From NCBI RefSeq assembly GCF_002205845.1, contig NZ_NISI01000017.1, positions 25,792 through 89,791 on the forward strand: a stretch of DNA of 64,000 nucleotides. The letters are read 5' to 3'. Positions 35,085 through 44,865 of the stretch are shown here, one piece after another (position 1 is the stretch's first letter; every line of letters starts with the position of its first letter). A program made the translations under genes and the position numbers. The notes beneath the pieces were generated by a model that ran no database searches, was not told the origin of the DNA, and worked only from the letters and a program-made list of their open reading frames with translations. Source of the DNA: Roseateles puraquae. Lineage in GTDB: Bacteria; Pseudomonadota; Gammaproteobacteria; Burkholderiales; Burkholderiaceae_C.

Positions 35085-35798
35085 CTAGAAAACCCCAGCT
35101 GCGACGCACTTCAGCACCGCCTGGTGCTTGGAGGTGACACCCAACTTGCGCATCGCATTGCCCAGATGGAAGTTCACCGTCTTCTCGCTCATGCCCAGGA
35201 TCACGCTCACCTCCCAGGCGGTCTTGCCCTGGGCTGTCCAGCTGAGCACGTCGAGTTCGCGGCGCGTCAGCTTGGGCAGGTCGCCCTTGGTGAGCTTGGG
35301 GCTCAACAGCCGATCGGCTGCCGTCAGCGCATGGGCGGCCAGCAACTGCAGGCCCGCCACCATCTGCATCAGCTCCATGCCGGGCGGCGGCAGGGGCTCC
35401 TCGCGGTCGACGCCGAGCAGGAAATGCTTGTCGCCCGGCAGGTGCAGCTTGACCGCGATGCCGGTCTTGAAACCGTAAGGCGCCTGCATCTCCCAGAGGT
35501 CGCCTACGCCGGCGTCGATGTAGGTCTGGCGGTCGTAGACCACGGGCACCGACTGGGTCATGAGACTGGACATGACCGGGTCGCGGCGCGTGTCGCCCAG
35601 GTCTTTGGCGGCCTGCACATAGGGCTCGGGCGTGTTGCCCAGCGAGGTGATCTGCACGTTGGGGTCGTTGAACTGCCCCCGCATCAGCACGCCCGAGATG
35701 ATGGGAAAGCCCATCACATCAGCGGTTGCGACGAGCCGACGCTCGAAGCTCAGGAAGTCTTCGCTCAGGCCAACGTCGATCAACTGCTGGTAGTTCAT
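35085..35798 (-). CDS. LuxR-family quorum-sensing regulator (solo)
   Basis: A 237-residue regulator with an N-terminal autoinducer-binding domain (about 15-160) and a C-terminal LuxR HTH (176-235: LTRRELDVLSWTAQGKTAWEVSVILGMSEKTVNFHLGNAMRKLGV). In the ligand pocket Asp73-Pro74 (RRDPV) are kept, but by spacing the usual Trp60, Tyr64 and Trp88 are Tyr60, Ala64 and Tyr88. No luxI gene is in the window. The start MNYQQL was chosen by homology; an ATG at 35813 is possible. Lux-box-like sites lie on both sides of the gene. Confidence 0.88.
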   Translation of the reverse strand: MNYQQLIDVGLSEDFLSFERRLVATADVMGFPIISGVLMRGQFNDPNVQITSLGNTPEPYVQAAKDLGDTRRDPVMSSLMTQSVPVVYDRQTYIDAGVGDLWEMQAPYGFKTGIAVKLHLPGDKHFLLGVDREEPLPPPGMELMQMVAGLQLLAAHALTAADRLLSPKLTKGDLPKLTRRELDVLSWTAQGKTAWEVSVILGMSEKTVNFHLGNAMRKLGVTSKHQAVLKCVAAGVF

Positions 35799-35813
35799 TT
35801 CGGCCGGCACCAT

Positions 35814-35833
35814 ACCTGACAAGTCTGCCAGCT
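35814..35833 (+). promoter_or_regulatory. lux-box-like site 2 (between luxR and the DUF4902-like gene)
   Basis: ACCTGACAAGTCTGCCAGCT is very close to the classic lux box (ACCTGyCArwTyTGrCAGgT). It sits 15 bp upstream of the luxR start and 60 bp upstream of the divergent gene at 35894, so it could serve autoregulation, activation of the neighbour, or both. Confidence 0.75.
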
Positions 35834-35893
35834 TGTTGCGGGATGCACCTGACCAGAGACTGCATGGCATTCGATTCCGTCGGGAGTTTTGCC

Positions 35894-36310
35894 ATGTCGA
35901 GCTTGATCCAATTGCCCGAGGGCAGCGTGTGCTGGCCGGCCGATGCACTGTCGGCCGCCGTGCTGGATGTCGTTCACGCCCGCACACAAATCCGTCGCCC
36001 GCGAGGCGGCTCGCGTGGCGTGGGCGGCACAACCCGCTGGGAGCGCCCCTACGCCGATGCCAGCGCCTGGGTGGAATGGGACTGGGTCGAGATCAGTGCC
36101 GGCACCGTGGCGCAAGCCGACCCCTTGAACGTGCGCTCCAATGTGCTGCTGATCGACGAACGCGGCCGACCGGTGCTGTCATCGCGCCGGCGTGCGGCAC
36201 TCGCCACGCTGGTATATCTGCTGCCCTGGCAAGGCCCGGTGCTCGACACGCTGCGCAACCCCGTCGCTGCCGGCACCCCCGCGCTGCCGCAGCAGCGGAT
36301 TGCCGCCTGA
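35894..36310 (+). CDS. DUF4902-like protein beside luxR
   Basis: A 138-residue cytoplasmic protein: TTRWERPYADASAWVEWDWV, then VRSNVLLIDERGRPVLSSRRRAALATLVYLLPWQGPVLDTL. The GWDW-like and VRSNxLLxD features remind me of DUF4902 proteins, which often sit next to luxR genes in Burkholderiales. The frame is open upstream, but ATG at 35894 begins the plausible protein and leaves room for the control region. Function unknown; quorum control is suggested by the lux box between it and luxR. Confidence 0.6.
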   Translation: MSSLIQLPEGSVCWPADALSAAVLDVVHARTQIRRPRGGSRGVGGTTRWERPYADASAWVEWDWVEISAGTVAQADPLNVRSNVLLIDERGRPVLSSRRRAALATLVYLLPWQGPVLDTLRNPVAAGTPALPQQRIAA

Positions 36311-36376
36311 ACACAGGCGACAGCGCTGCCGGTGCCTCGTGCGCAGAATGAGGGCACCCCCCTCTTCTGCGCCACC

Positions 36377-36919
36377 ATGACATCCGTCTCACCCGATGAC
36401 GTGCTCGCCCAATGGCGAGCCGATGAAGCCGCCGTCCGCGCCCGCCAGCATCTGCAGCCTGGCGTCGCATCACCCGCCCAGCTCGCCGGCAAGACAGGGC
36501 TACAGCAAATGCAGGCGCTGCTCGCCGGCGAGGCGCCGCGGGCCCCGATCAGCGAGACGATGGACTTCCTGCTCGTGGCCGTGGACGACGGCCTCTCCGT
36601 ATTCCAGGGGCAGCCCCAGGTCAAGCACTACAACCCGCTGGGTGGCGTGCATGGCGGCTGGTTTGCCACGCTGCTGGATTCGGCCCTGGGCTGCGCGGTG
36701 CACACGACCCTGCCGGTCGGCCGGGGCTACACGACGCTGGAGTTCAAGGTGAACCTGGTCCGCGGGTTGAACGACCGCGTGCCGCTGGTGCGAGCCACCG
36801 GCCGGGTGGTGCACCGCGGCCGCCAGGTGACGACGGCGGAAGCCGACCTCGTCGGGCACGACGGCAAGCTGTACGCGCATGCGTCCACGACTTGCCTGCT
36901 GTTCGACCTGCCAGCCTGA
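36377..36919 (+). CDS. PaaI-family hotdog thioesterase
   Basis: A 180-residue acyl-CoA thioesterase-like protein with a single hotdog domain at about 55-178: YNPLGGVHGGWFATLLDSALGCAVHTTLPVGRGYTTLEFKVNLVRGL, with the HGG motif and helix carrying the catalytic Asp, then ATGRVVHRGRQVTTAEADLVGHDGKLYAHASTTCLLF. The natural acyl substrate cannot be read from sequence. Start ATG at 36377 follows a short gap after the DUF4902-like gene. Confidence 0.87.
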   Translation: MTSVSPDDVLAQWRADEAAVRARQHLQPGVASPAQLAGKTGLQQMQALLAGEAPRAPISETMDFLLVAVDDGLSVFQGQPQVKHYNPLGGVHGGWFATLLDSALGCAVHTTLPVGRGYTTLEFKVNLVRGLNDRVPLVRATGRVVHRGRQVTTAEADLVGHDGKLYAHASTTCLLFDLPA

Positions 36920-36943
36920 TACGGCCAGCCAGGCCCTCGCGAC

Positions 36944-37581
36944 TTACCTGCGCAGGGCCGACGCCTCGGCGGCGAGCCGCGTGATGCGCGCCCAGTCCTT
37001 GGCATCCACCGCGTCCTGCGGCGTCAGCCAGGAGCCGCCACAGACCTTGACGTTGGGCAGGCTCAGGAACTGCGGTGCCGACTCCAGCGAGATCCCGCCG
37101 GTCGGGCAGAAGGCGACGTCCGGGAACGGGCCGGCCAGCGACTTCAGCAGGTTGACGCCGCCCACGGCCACGGCCGGGAAGAGCTTGAGGAAACTGAAGC
37201 CGGCCGCATTCGCCTGCATCACCTCCGACGCGGTGGACACGCCCGGCAGCAGCGGCAGCCCCTCGGCCTTGCAGGCGGAGGCCAGGGCATCGGTGTAGCC
37301 CGGGCTCACGCCGAAGACACAGCCGGCGTTCCTGGCGTTCACCACATCCTGCGGGGTGCGCAGCGTGCCGGCGCCGACGATGGCACCCGGCACCTTGGCC
37401 ATGGCCTCCATCGCCTGCAGCGCCACGGGCGTGCGCAGCGTCACTTCCAGCACCTTGATGCCGCCAGCCACCAAGGCTTCGGCCAGGGGCACGGCGTCTT
37501 CCAGGCGCTGGATGACGATGACGGGAATGACAGGGCCATGGCTGGCCAGGCTCAGGGTGTCGAGCATGATGTTCTCGGAGT

Positions 37582-37585
<4 letters not shown>
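36944..37585 (-). CDS. eda: KDPG/KHG aldolase
   Basis: A 213-residue class I aldolase of the Entner-Doudoroff pathway, splitting 2-dehydro-3-deoxy-6-phosphogluconate. Motifs: [40 protein letters not shown] (catalytic Glu), [13 protein letters not shown], and the Schiff-base Lys in [20 protein letters not shown] at 37585 overlaps the edd stop (GTGA); Met7 is an alternative. It is a distinct paralogue from DgoA (16625-17242). Confidence 0.95.
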
Positions 37586-39411
<1,826 letters not shown>

Positions 39412-39541
39412 TCGGTGTCTCCGGAGCCCGATGACGTAACCGGCTCTTGGGAATTTAGGTAACCATATTACTTCGCCCGAGGAGACCTCGGGTTACGGCA
39501 TGGGTACCGCCGGGCGGTCACGCCATGCCAAGATCACGGCG
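39412..39541. promoter_or_regulatory. Divergent edd / ChaC-like control region
   Basis: A 130-bp region with a loose inverted repeat GTAACCATATTAC (39459-39471, GTAA/TTAC arms) and two more GTAAC/GTTAC words on either side. It is AT-rich around 39450-39475 and the likely site of the edd promoter. The repeat could be an operator for a sugar-acid repressor, but the match is short. Confidence 0.4.
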
Positions 39542-40180
39542 ATGGCGTCACAGGCAATTCACATTCCTCACGGCCCGGCGCGCAGTGCCCACCTGCTGCA
39601 GCGCACCCGCGCCGAATGGCGGGACAGCGGCAACGACCTGCTGCTGTTCGCCTACGGCTCGCTCATCTGGCGGCCCGATTTTGAGTTCGTGCAGGCCCTG
39701 CCCGCTCGCGTGCTGGGATTTCACCGCGTGCTGCGCATGCGCTCGCGGGTCAACCGCGGCTCGCCGCAGGAGCCGGGCCTCGTGCTCGCGCTGGTCTCGG
39801 GCGGCAGCTGCCGCGGCCTGGTCTACCGGGTACCGCGCGATCAAGGCGAAGCGGTGCTCACGCAGCTCTGGGCGCGCGAGATGCCCAACGGCGTCTACGA
39901 ACCGCGCTGGCTCAATTGCATGACCCCGGACGGCCGCCTGAGCGCGCTGGCCTTCACCCTGTCACGCCAGAGCCCGAACTGGACCGGCGCGCTGCCCGAG
40001 GGCGAGCTGCTGCACATCTTTCGCCATGCACGCGGCCGCTACGGCACGACGCTGGACTATCTGCTGCGCACGGTGCAGGGCCTGCGTGCTCACGGGATTC
40101 GTGACCTGGAGCTCGAACGCCAGGCCCACCTCGCCGCGCGTCACGGGCTGTGCGCGCCACTGGAGCACGCTAGCCCCTGA
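39542..40180 (+). CDS. ChaC-like gamma-glutamylcyclotransferase
   Basis: A 212-residue protein of the ChaC family: LLFAYGSLIWRPDFEFVQALPARVLGFHRVLRMRSRVNRGSPQEPGLVLALVSGG, then CRGLVYRVP. YGSLIW is the substrate-binding loop. Family members degrade glutathione to 5-oxoproline and Cys-Gly. ATG at 39542 begins 14 codons inside a longer open frame and fits the family start. Its 3 prime end overlaps the convergent MocA-like gene by 11 bp. Confidence 0.88.
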   Translation: MASQAIHIPHGPARSAHLLQRTRAEWRDSGNDLLLFAYGSLIWRPDFEFVQALPARVLGFHRVLRMRSRVNRGSPQEPGLVLALVSGGSCRGLVYRVPRDQGEAVLTQLWAREMPNGVYEPRWLNCMTPDGRLSALAFTLSRQSPNWTGALPEGELLHIFRHARGRYGTTLDYLLRTVQGLRAHGIRDLELERQAHLAARHGLCAPLEHASP

Positions 40181-40778
40181 CGCGCGCGAGGTCTTCGGCC
40201 GTGTCAACGTCCACGTGCACGCCAGGGTCGTCCACATCGATGGGCTGGGCTGCATACCGCGCCACGATGCGTCGTGCGCCTTCGTCGCCCTTCAAGGCCA
40301 TCAACTCGGAATAGAGCTCCGTCCCGAAGCCCACCGGGTGGCCCTGCATGCCGCGGTGCTGGGCATAGCAGACCGGGAAGCGCTCCAGGCCGGCGGCCAC
40401 GGCCAGGATGGTGGCCGGCCTCACCAAGGGCATGTCGGCCGGCAGGATGAGCCAACCATCGGCGTCACCGGTGGCGCCAACGCCGGCCACGATGGAATGG
40501 CCCATGCCAATGGGCAGCGGCCGGCCCTGGGCGTCGCGCTCGGGCAGCACGACCACGTCACGCGCGGCCACCCAACGATGCGCGGCAGGTGCGAGCGTCG
40601 CCGTCGTGACCACGACCACGCGCAATTGCGTGGCGATGGCATGGCGCAGGCTGCGCACGAGCACGGTGTCGCCGCCGGGCGCATCGCCGAGCAGTTGCTC
40701 GAGCTTGTGCCCGGCGCCACGAAAGCGCGATCCGCGCCCTGCGGCGAGTACGACGACAGCGGGGCGTCGTTGGGTCAT
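40170..40778 (-). CDS. MocA/MobA-like nucleotidyltransferase
   Basis: A 202-residue NTP transferase: VVVLAAGRGSRFRGAGHKLEQLLGDAPGGDTVLVRSL (nucleotide-binding loop), then DADGWLILPADMPLVRPATI (metal Asp) and GMQGHPVGFGTELYSELMALKGDEGARRIV. The layout is that of molybdenum cofactor cytidylyl- or guanylyltransferases of the MocA group. No molybdoenzyme gene is in the window, so the acceptor is unproven. Confidence 0.87.
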   Translation of the reverse strand: MTQRRPAVVVLAAGRGSRFRGAGHKLEQLLGDAPGGDTVLVRSLRHAIATQLRVVVVTTATLAPAAHRWVAARDVVVLPERDAQGRPLPIGMGHSIVAGVGATGDADGWLILPADMPLVRPATILAVAAGLERFPVCYAQHRGMQGHPVGFGTELYSELMALKGDEGARRIVARYAAQPIDVDDPGVHVDVDTAEDLARVRG

Positions 40779-40821
40779 TGGCTGCTGGTCCCTTCCAAAC
40801 CTGATTGCCGCGAGACGGTAC

Positions 40822-41088
40822 AGGGCCTGTTAACACGACGGCAATGGGTCGCGAAAGCCTGCTGGCAGCTGCCGATCAAGGCGCAGCGCGCCGCCCGCAC
40901 TGCTGTGCGGGCAAGCGCTGCAACGCCGAGCGGCGGCTGCCAGCAGGCTTTCCCTTTGGGTTGAGGCGAGAAGGGGCGAGCGCCGCGTTGCAAATGCTCG
41001 CCGGGTGTCCAACCCGGCTGCGCTTTGCGCCTTGCTCACGCCCCTTATCGCCTCAACGCGACCCATTGCCGTCGTGTTAACAGGCCCT
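40822..41088. repeat. Cloverleaf palindromic MITE-like element, 267 bp
   Basis: Perfect 32-bp terminal inverted repeats at 40822-40853 and 41057-41088 (ends AGGGCCTGTTAACACGACGG) enclose two further stems: 40854-40869 with 40936-40951 (16 bp perfect, containing a hairpin at 40893-40912), and 40960-40981 with 41034-41057 (near-perfect, containing a hairpin at 41000-41018). The stems abut, so the strand would fold as a Y or cloverleaf. AC dinucleotides flank both ends, a possible 2-bp duplication. No open frame inside looks real. It fills most of the 417-bp gap between the MocA-like gene and pdxH. Confidence 0.9.
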
Positions 41089-41195
41089 ACGCCGCTTGTT
41101 GCAGTGCCCTCAGCATGCCCAGTGACCCTTCGCTTGAAACTGGGACGTTCACTTAAGGGAAGGCCTTTAGGGGAAGGTCTGCATACTTGAGCCCC

Positions 41196-41831
41196 ATGAG
41201 CAAACTGAGCGACTTCCGAAAGAGTTACGAACTGGGCGAACTGGACGAGGTGCAGGCCGAGAACGGCCCCCTGGCCCTGTTCAATCAATGGATGGACCAG
41301 GCCATTGCCCACGACGTGTCCGAGCCCACCGCCATGACGCTGGCCACGGTCGGCGCCAACGGTCGACCTTCCACGCGGGTGGTGCTGCTGAAGGGCTGCG
41401 ACGAGCGCGGCATGGTCTGGTTCACCAACTACGACAGCCGCAAGGGCGAGGAACTGGCGGGCAACCCGTTCGCGGCACTGCAGTTCCATTGGGTCGAGAT
41501 GGAGCGCGTGGTGCGCATCGAGGGCCGCGTGGAGAAGACGTCGGCACAGGAGTCCGACGACTACTTCAAGAGCCGGCCCCTCGACTCGCGCCTGGGCGCC
41601 TGGGCTTCGCCGCAGAGCCAGGTGATTTCGTCACGCGCGGTGCTGGTGGCCAATGCCGCCAAGGCCGCCGTGCAGCACGGATTGAATCCGGACCGGCCGC
41701 CGCACTGGGGCGGGTATCGCCTCGTGCCGGACCGCTATGAGTTCTGGCAAGGCCGCCGCTCGCGCCTGCATGACCGCTTGCGCTTCAAGCTCGAAGGCAG
41801 CGACTGGGTGCGCGAGCGACTGGCGCCGTAA
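41196..41831 (+). CDS. pdxH: Pyridoxamine/pyridoxine 5-phosphate oxidase
   Basis: A 211-residue FMN enzyme making pyridoxal 5-phosphate. Family features: [18 protein letters not shown] start, [56 protein letters not shown] (FMN and phosphate site), [15 protein letters not shown], and the C-terminal [30 protein letters not shown] at 41196 was chosen; a TTG three codons upstream is in frame. It lies right after the palindromic element. Confidence 0.96.
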   Translation: MSKLSDFRKSYELGELDEVQAENGPLALFNQWMDQAIAHDVSEPTAMTLATVGANGRPSTRVVLLKGCDERGMVWFTNYDSRKGEELAGNPFAALQFHWVEMERVVRIEGRVEKTSAQESDDYFKSRPLDSRLGAWASPQSQVISSRAVLVANAAKAAVQHGLNPDRPPHWGGYRLVPDRYEFWQGRRSRLHDRLRFKLEGSDWVRERLAP

Positions 41832-41858
41832 CGCCAGCGCCCTGCCCTGGCCGCGTCG

Positions 41859-42353
41859 TCAGTTGACGGCGCTGCCGTCCTCGACGCGGTAGTACAGCCC
41901 GTAGGGGTCGTCGTTGAGCACGGCCAGCACGCCTTCGACGACCACCGGCTCCAGGGTGTAGCGAACCGGTTTACGGGTACGCACTTCCACCAGGCCTTCA
42001 GGCCCGGCCGGCACGCAGAACGAGCAGGTGGTGGGCACCGACGAGAGCAGGAAATGCTGCTGCTTGTCGCCCGCCTCCAGCGGCATCATGAAACCCTGCA
42101 CCTTCACGGTCTTGCGGTCCAGCGCCTGCACGGCCGCCGGGAAGGTCGGCACGATCTTTTTCTTCTCGGCCTTGGCGGTGACCTGGGACAAGAGCTTCCA
42201 GGACACGATGTCCGCGCGCTCTTCCAGCGGCTTGAAGGGGCTGCGAGGGTCGTGATAGCCCGGCCCCTGGCCGATGGTCGGCGCCGTCTGGGCAACGACT
42301 GACGAGGCGACCGTGGCGGCCAGACACAGGGCAAGCAGTGGTTTGAACTTCAT
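41859..42353 (-). CDS. DUF3299 periplasmic protein
   Basis: A 164-residue exported protein with a signal peptide (MKFKPLLALCLAATVASSVVA). The mature part contains the DUF3299 pattern: KIVPTFPAAVQALDRKTVKVQGFMMPLEAGDKQQHFLLSSVPTTCSFCVPAGPEGLVEVRTRKPVRYTLEPVVVEGVL, with a CSFC pair. Proteins of this family accompany FtsX-type ABC transporters. It is last in msrA-ATPase-permease-DUF3299, 18 bp after the permease. Substrate unknown. Confidence 0.82.
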   Translation of the reverse strand: MKFKPLLALCLAATVASSVVAQTAPTIGQGPGYHDPRSPFKPLEERADIVSWKLLSQVTAKAEKKKIVPTFPAAVQALDRKTVKVQGFMMPLEAGDKQQHFLLSSVPTTCSFCVPAGPEGLVEVRTRKPVRYTLEPVVVEGVLAVLNDDPYGLYYRVEDGSAVN

Positions 42354-42371
42354 GCGCCGGATTGTGCGGCT

Positions 42372-43568
42372 TCAGCGCGGCGCCTGCAGCAGCGTGGTCA
42401 CATCCAGCCGATACGCGCGCCAGGCAGGCCAGGCGGCAGCCAGCAGGGCGAGCCCACCCGCCAGCAGGGGCACGAGCCATTCAGCCTCACTCCAGCCGAG
42501 CGAACCCAGGCGCAGCGATTGCCGCTCCGCAAGCAAGCGCTCCAGCAACGCCACCAGCGCGTGCCCGCCCGCCAGCCCCAGCACGGCCGCCAGCGCGGCC
42601 AGCAGCAGGGCTTCCAGGGCGATGAGTGCGGCCACACGTCGAGCCGGCGCCCCCAGCATGCGCAGCATGGCGAGGTCGCCCTGGCGGGCACGTACCGCAT
42701 GCAGCATCGCCACCCACACCGACAATCCGGCGGCCACGAGCAACACGATGCCGAAGCCCCGGAGCACCTCGGTTCCGGCGCCCACCAGCCGCATCAACCG
42801 TGCCGTTTCAAGCGCGGGCGCGGCCGACTGAAGCCCTTCCTGGGCATTCACCCAGCGCGGCAACATCACCGCCGCCAGCGGGCTCCGGTAGCGCACCAGC
42901 GCGAGCGTGATCTCCCGATGCGCGTCATCGTCAGGCTCATGGGCTTCGCCCGCATGGTGCGCCTCATGAACCTCCCAGACGGAGGACAGGTCGGTGAGCA
43001 CGAGGCGATCGAGCACGCTGCCGGAATCGGCCAGGATGCCGACGACTTGAAACTGATGATCGCCATGCGCTCCGCCGCCCTCGGCCAACCCGTGGCTGCC
43101 GGCAAATCGGTCACCCACCTTCAGGCCACTCGCACGCGCCACCTCGGCGCCGAGCACCGCCTGCATCGCGCCGCGCCACAAGGCCCCCTGGGCGATCTTG
43201 GCCTGGTAGAGGTCGAGGTAGTCCGGCGTCGTCCCGGCAATGCGAAAGCCCCGGAAGCTGTCGCCAAGCGACAGCGGCACGGCCTGGGCGACCAGCGGCT
43301 GCTGCTTCAAGAGCTCCAGCGTCGCCAACGGGATGTTGCCGGTGGGCGCATCGAGGTGGAAGACGCCCGCCAGCATGATCTGCATCGGGCTGCCCTTGGC
43401 GCCCACGACGAGGTCGATGCCGGCGAGATCGCGCCTCAGGCCCGCCTCGACCTGAGCACTGGCGCGCAGCACGAAGGTCACGGCGGCGAGGCCGAGTGTC
43501 AGCAGCAAGAGATTCAGTGCGGTCGTCAGCGGGCTGGACCACAGGTAGCGCCAGGCCAGACGGATCAT
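42372..43568 (-). CDS. ABC transporter permease, FtsX/MacB type
   Basis: A 398-residue membrane protein with an N-terminal helix (about 12-32), a large periplasmic domain with a His-rich loop (VHEAHHAGEAHEPDDDAHREITLA near 200-222) and three C-terminal helices, the MacB/FtsX layout. The His- and Asp-rich loop could bind metal. It overlaps the ATPase gene (ATGA) and precedes the DUF3299 gene. Confidence 0.88.
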   Translation of the reverse strand: MIRLAWRYLWSSPLTTALNLLLLTLGLAAVTFVLRASAQVEAGLRRDLAGIDLVVGAKGSPMQIMLAGVFHLDAPTGNIPLATLELLKQQPLVAQAVPLSLGDSFRGFRIAGTTPDYLDLYQAKIAQGALWRGAMQAVLGAEVARASGLKVGDRFAGSHGLAEGGGAHGDHQFQVVGILADSGSVLDRLVLTDLSSVWEVHEAHHAGEAHEPDDDAHREITLALVRYRSPLAAVMLPRWVNAQEGLQSAAPALETARLMRLVGAGTEVLRGFGIVLLVAAGLSVWVAMLHAVRARQGDLAMLRMLGAPARRVAALIALEALLLAALAAVLGLAGGHALVALLERLLAERQSLRLGSLGWSEAEWLVPLLAGGLALLAAAWPAWRAYRLDVTTLLQAPR

Positions 43569-44307
43569 GAGGCGCTCCCGTCGGTCCAGTCCGTCACCCG
43601 GGTCATGGGGCCGGTGCCGGACAAGGCCCCCAACTGGCTCAAGGCACCAGCCGGGCGCGGGCGGCTGCGCAGCACGACCTCCGTGAAGTCGTCACGTGCC
43701 GTCAGCGCCTCGATGACTCGCGCGTCATGGCTGGCGATCACCAGCGTGCAGCGCTCCCGCTCGGCTGCGTCCAGCAGCAGCGCCAGCATGTGAAGCGTGT
43801 GCTCATCGTCCAGGCTGGCGCTGGGCTCATCGGCGAGCAACAGCCGCGGCTGGCGCATCAGCGCCCGCGCCAGCGCCACGCGCTGGGCTTGGCCCACGCT
43901 GAGCTGATGCGGGCGGCGCTTGGCCAGGTCGGCAATGTCGAGCGCGGCCATCAAGGCCTCGGCCCGGCCTGCGTTGCTGGCCTGCCCGGCCGCAAGCGCT
44001 GGCAGCGCCAGGTTCTCGGCCACGGTGAGGGCTTCGCTCAGGTGCAGGCGCTGCGGCACCACGCCGAGCGTCGCGCCGCGCCAGGCGTCCAGGGCCCGCG
44101 GGCTCAGGCCCGCCAGCGCCGTGCCGGCCACCTCCAGCCCGCCCTGCTGCACCCGCAGCAGGCCCGACAGCAGCGCCAGCAACGTGGACTTGCCGGAACC
44201 GGAGGCACCACGCAGCAGCAGGTGATGCCGCTCCCGCAGCGCGAAATCGGCATAGACGATCTCGGCGCCGTCGGGGTATTGATGGCGCAAGCCGCTCCAG
44301 GACAGCA

Positions 44308-44308
<1 letters not shown>
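43565..44308 (-). CDS. ABC transporter ATP-binding protein (LolD/MacB type)
   Basis: A 247-residue ATPase: Walker A LLRGASGSGKSTLLALLSGLL, Q-loop VVPQRLHL, signature LSVGQAQRVALARALMRQPRLLLADEPSASLDDEH with Walker B, and a His switch IASHDARV. The ATG at 44308 shares its first base with the last base of the msrA stop (TGATG); a GTG one codon earlier is possible. It pairs with the FtsX-type permease. Confidence 0.92.
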
Positions 44309-44856
<548 letters not shown>

Positions 44857-44865
44857 GAGGGGCTT

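Noticed and set aside
40830..41489. Open frames crossing the palindromic element
   Set aside because: They read through inverted repeats, have no family features and conflict with pdxH.
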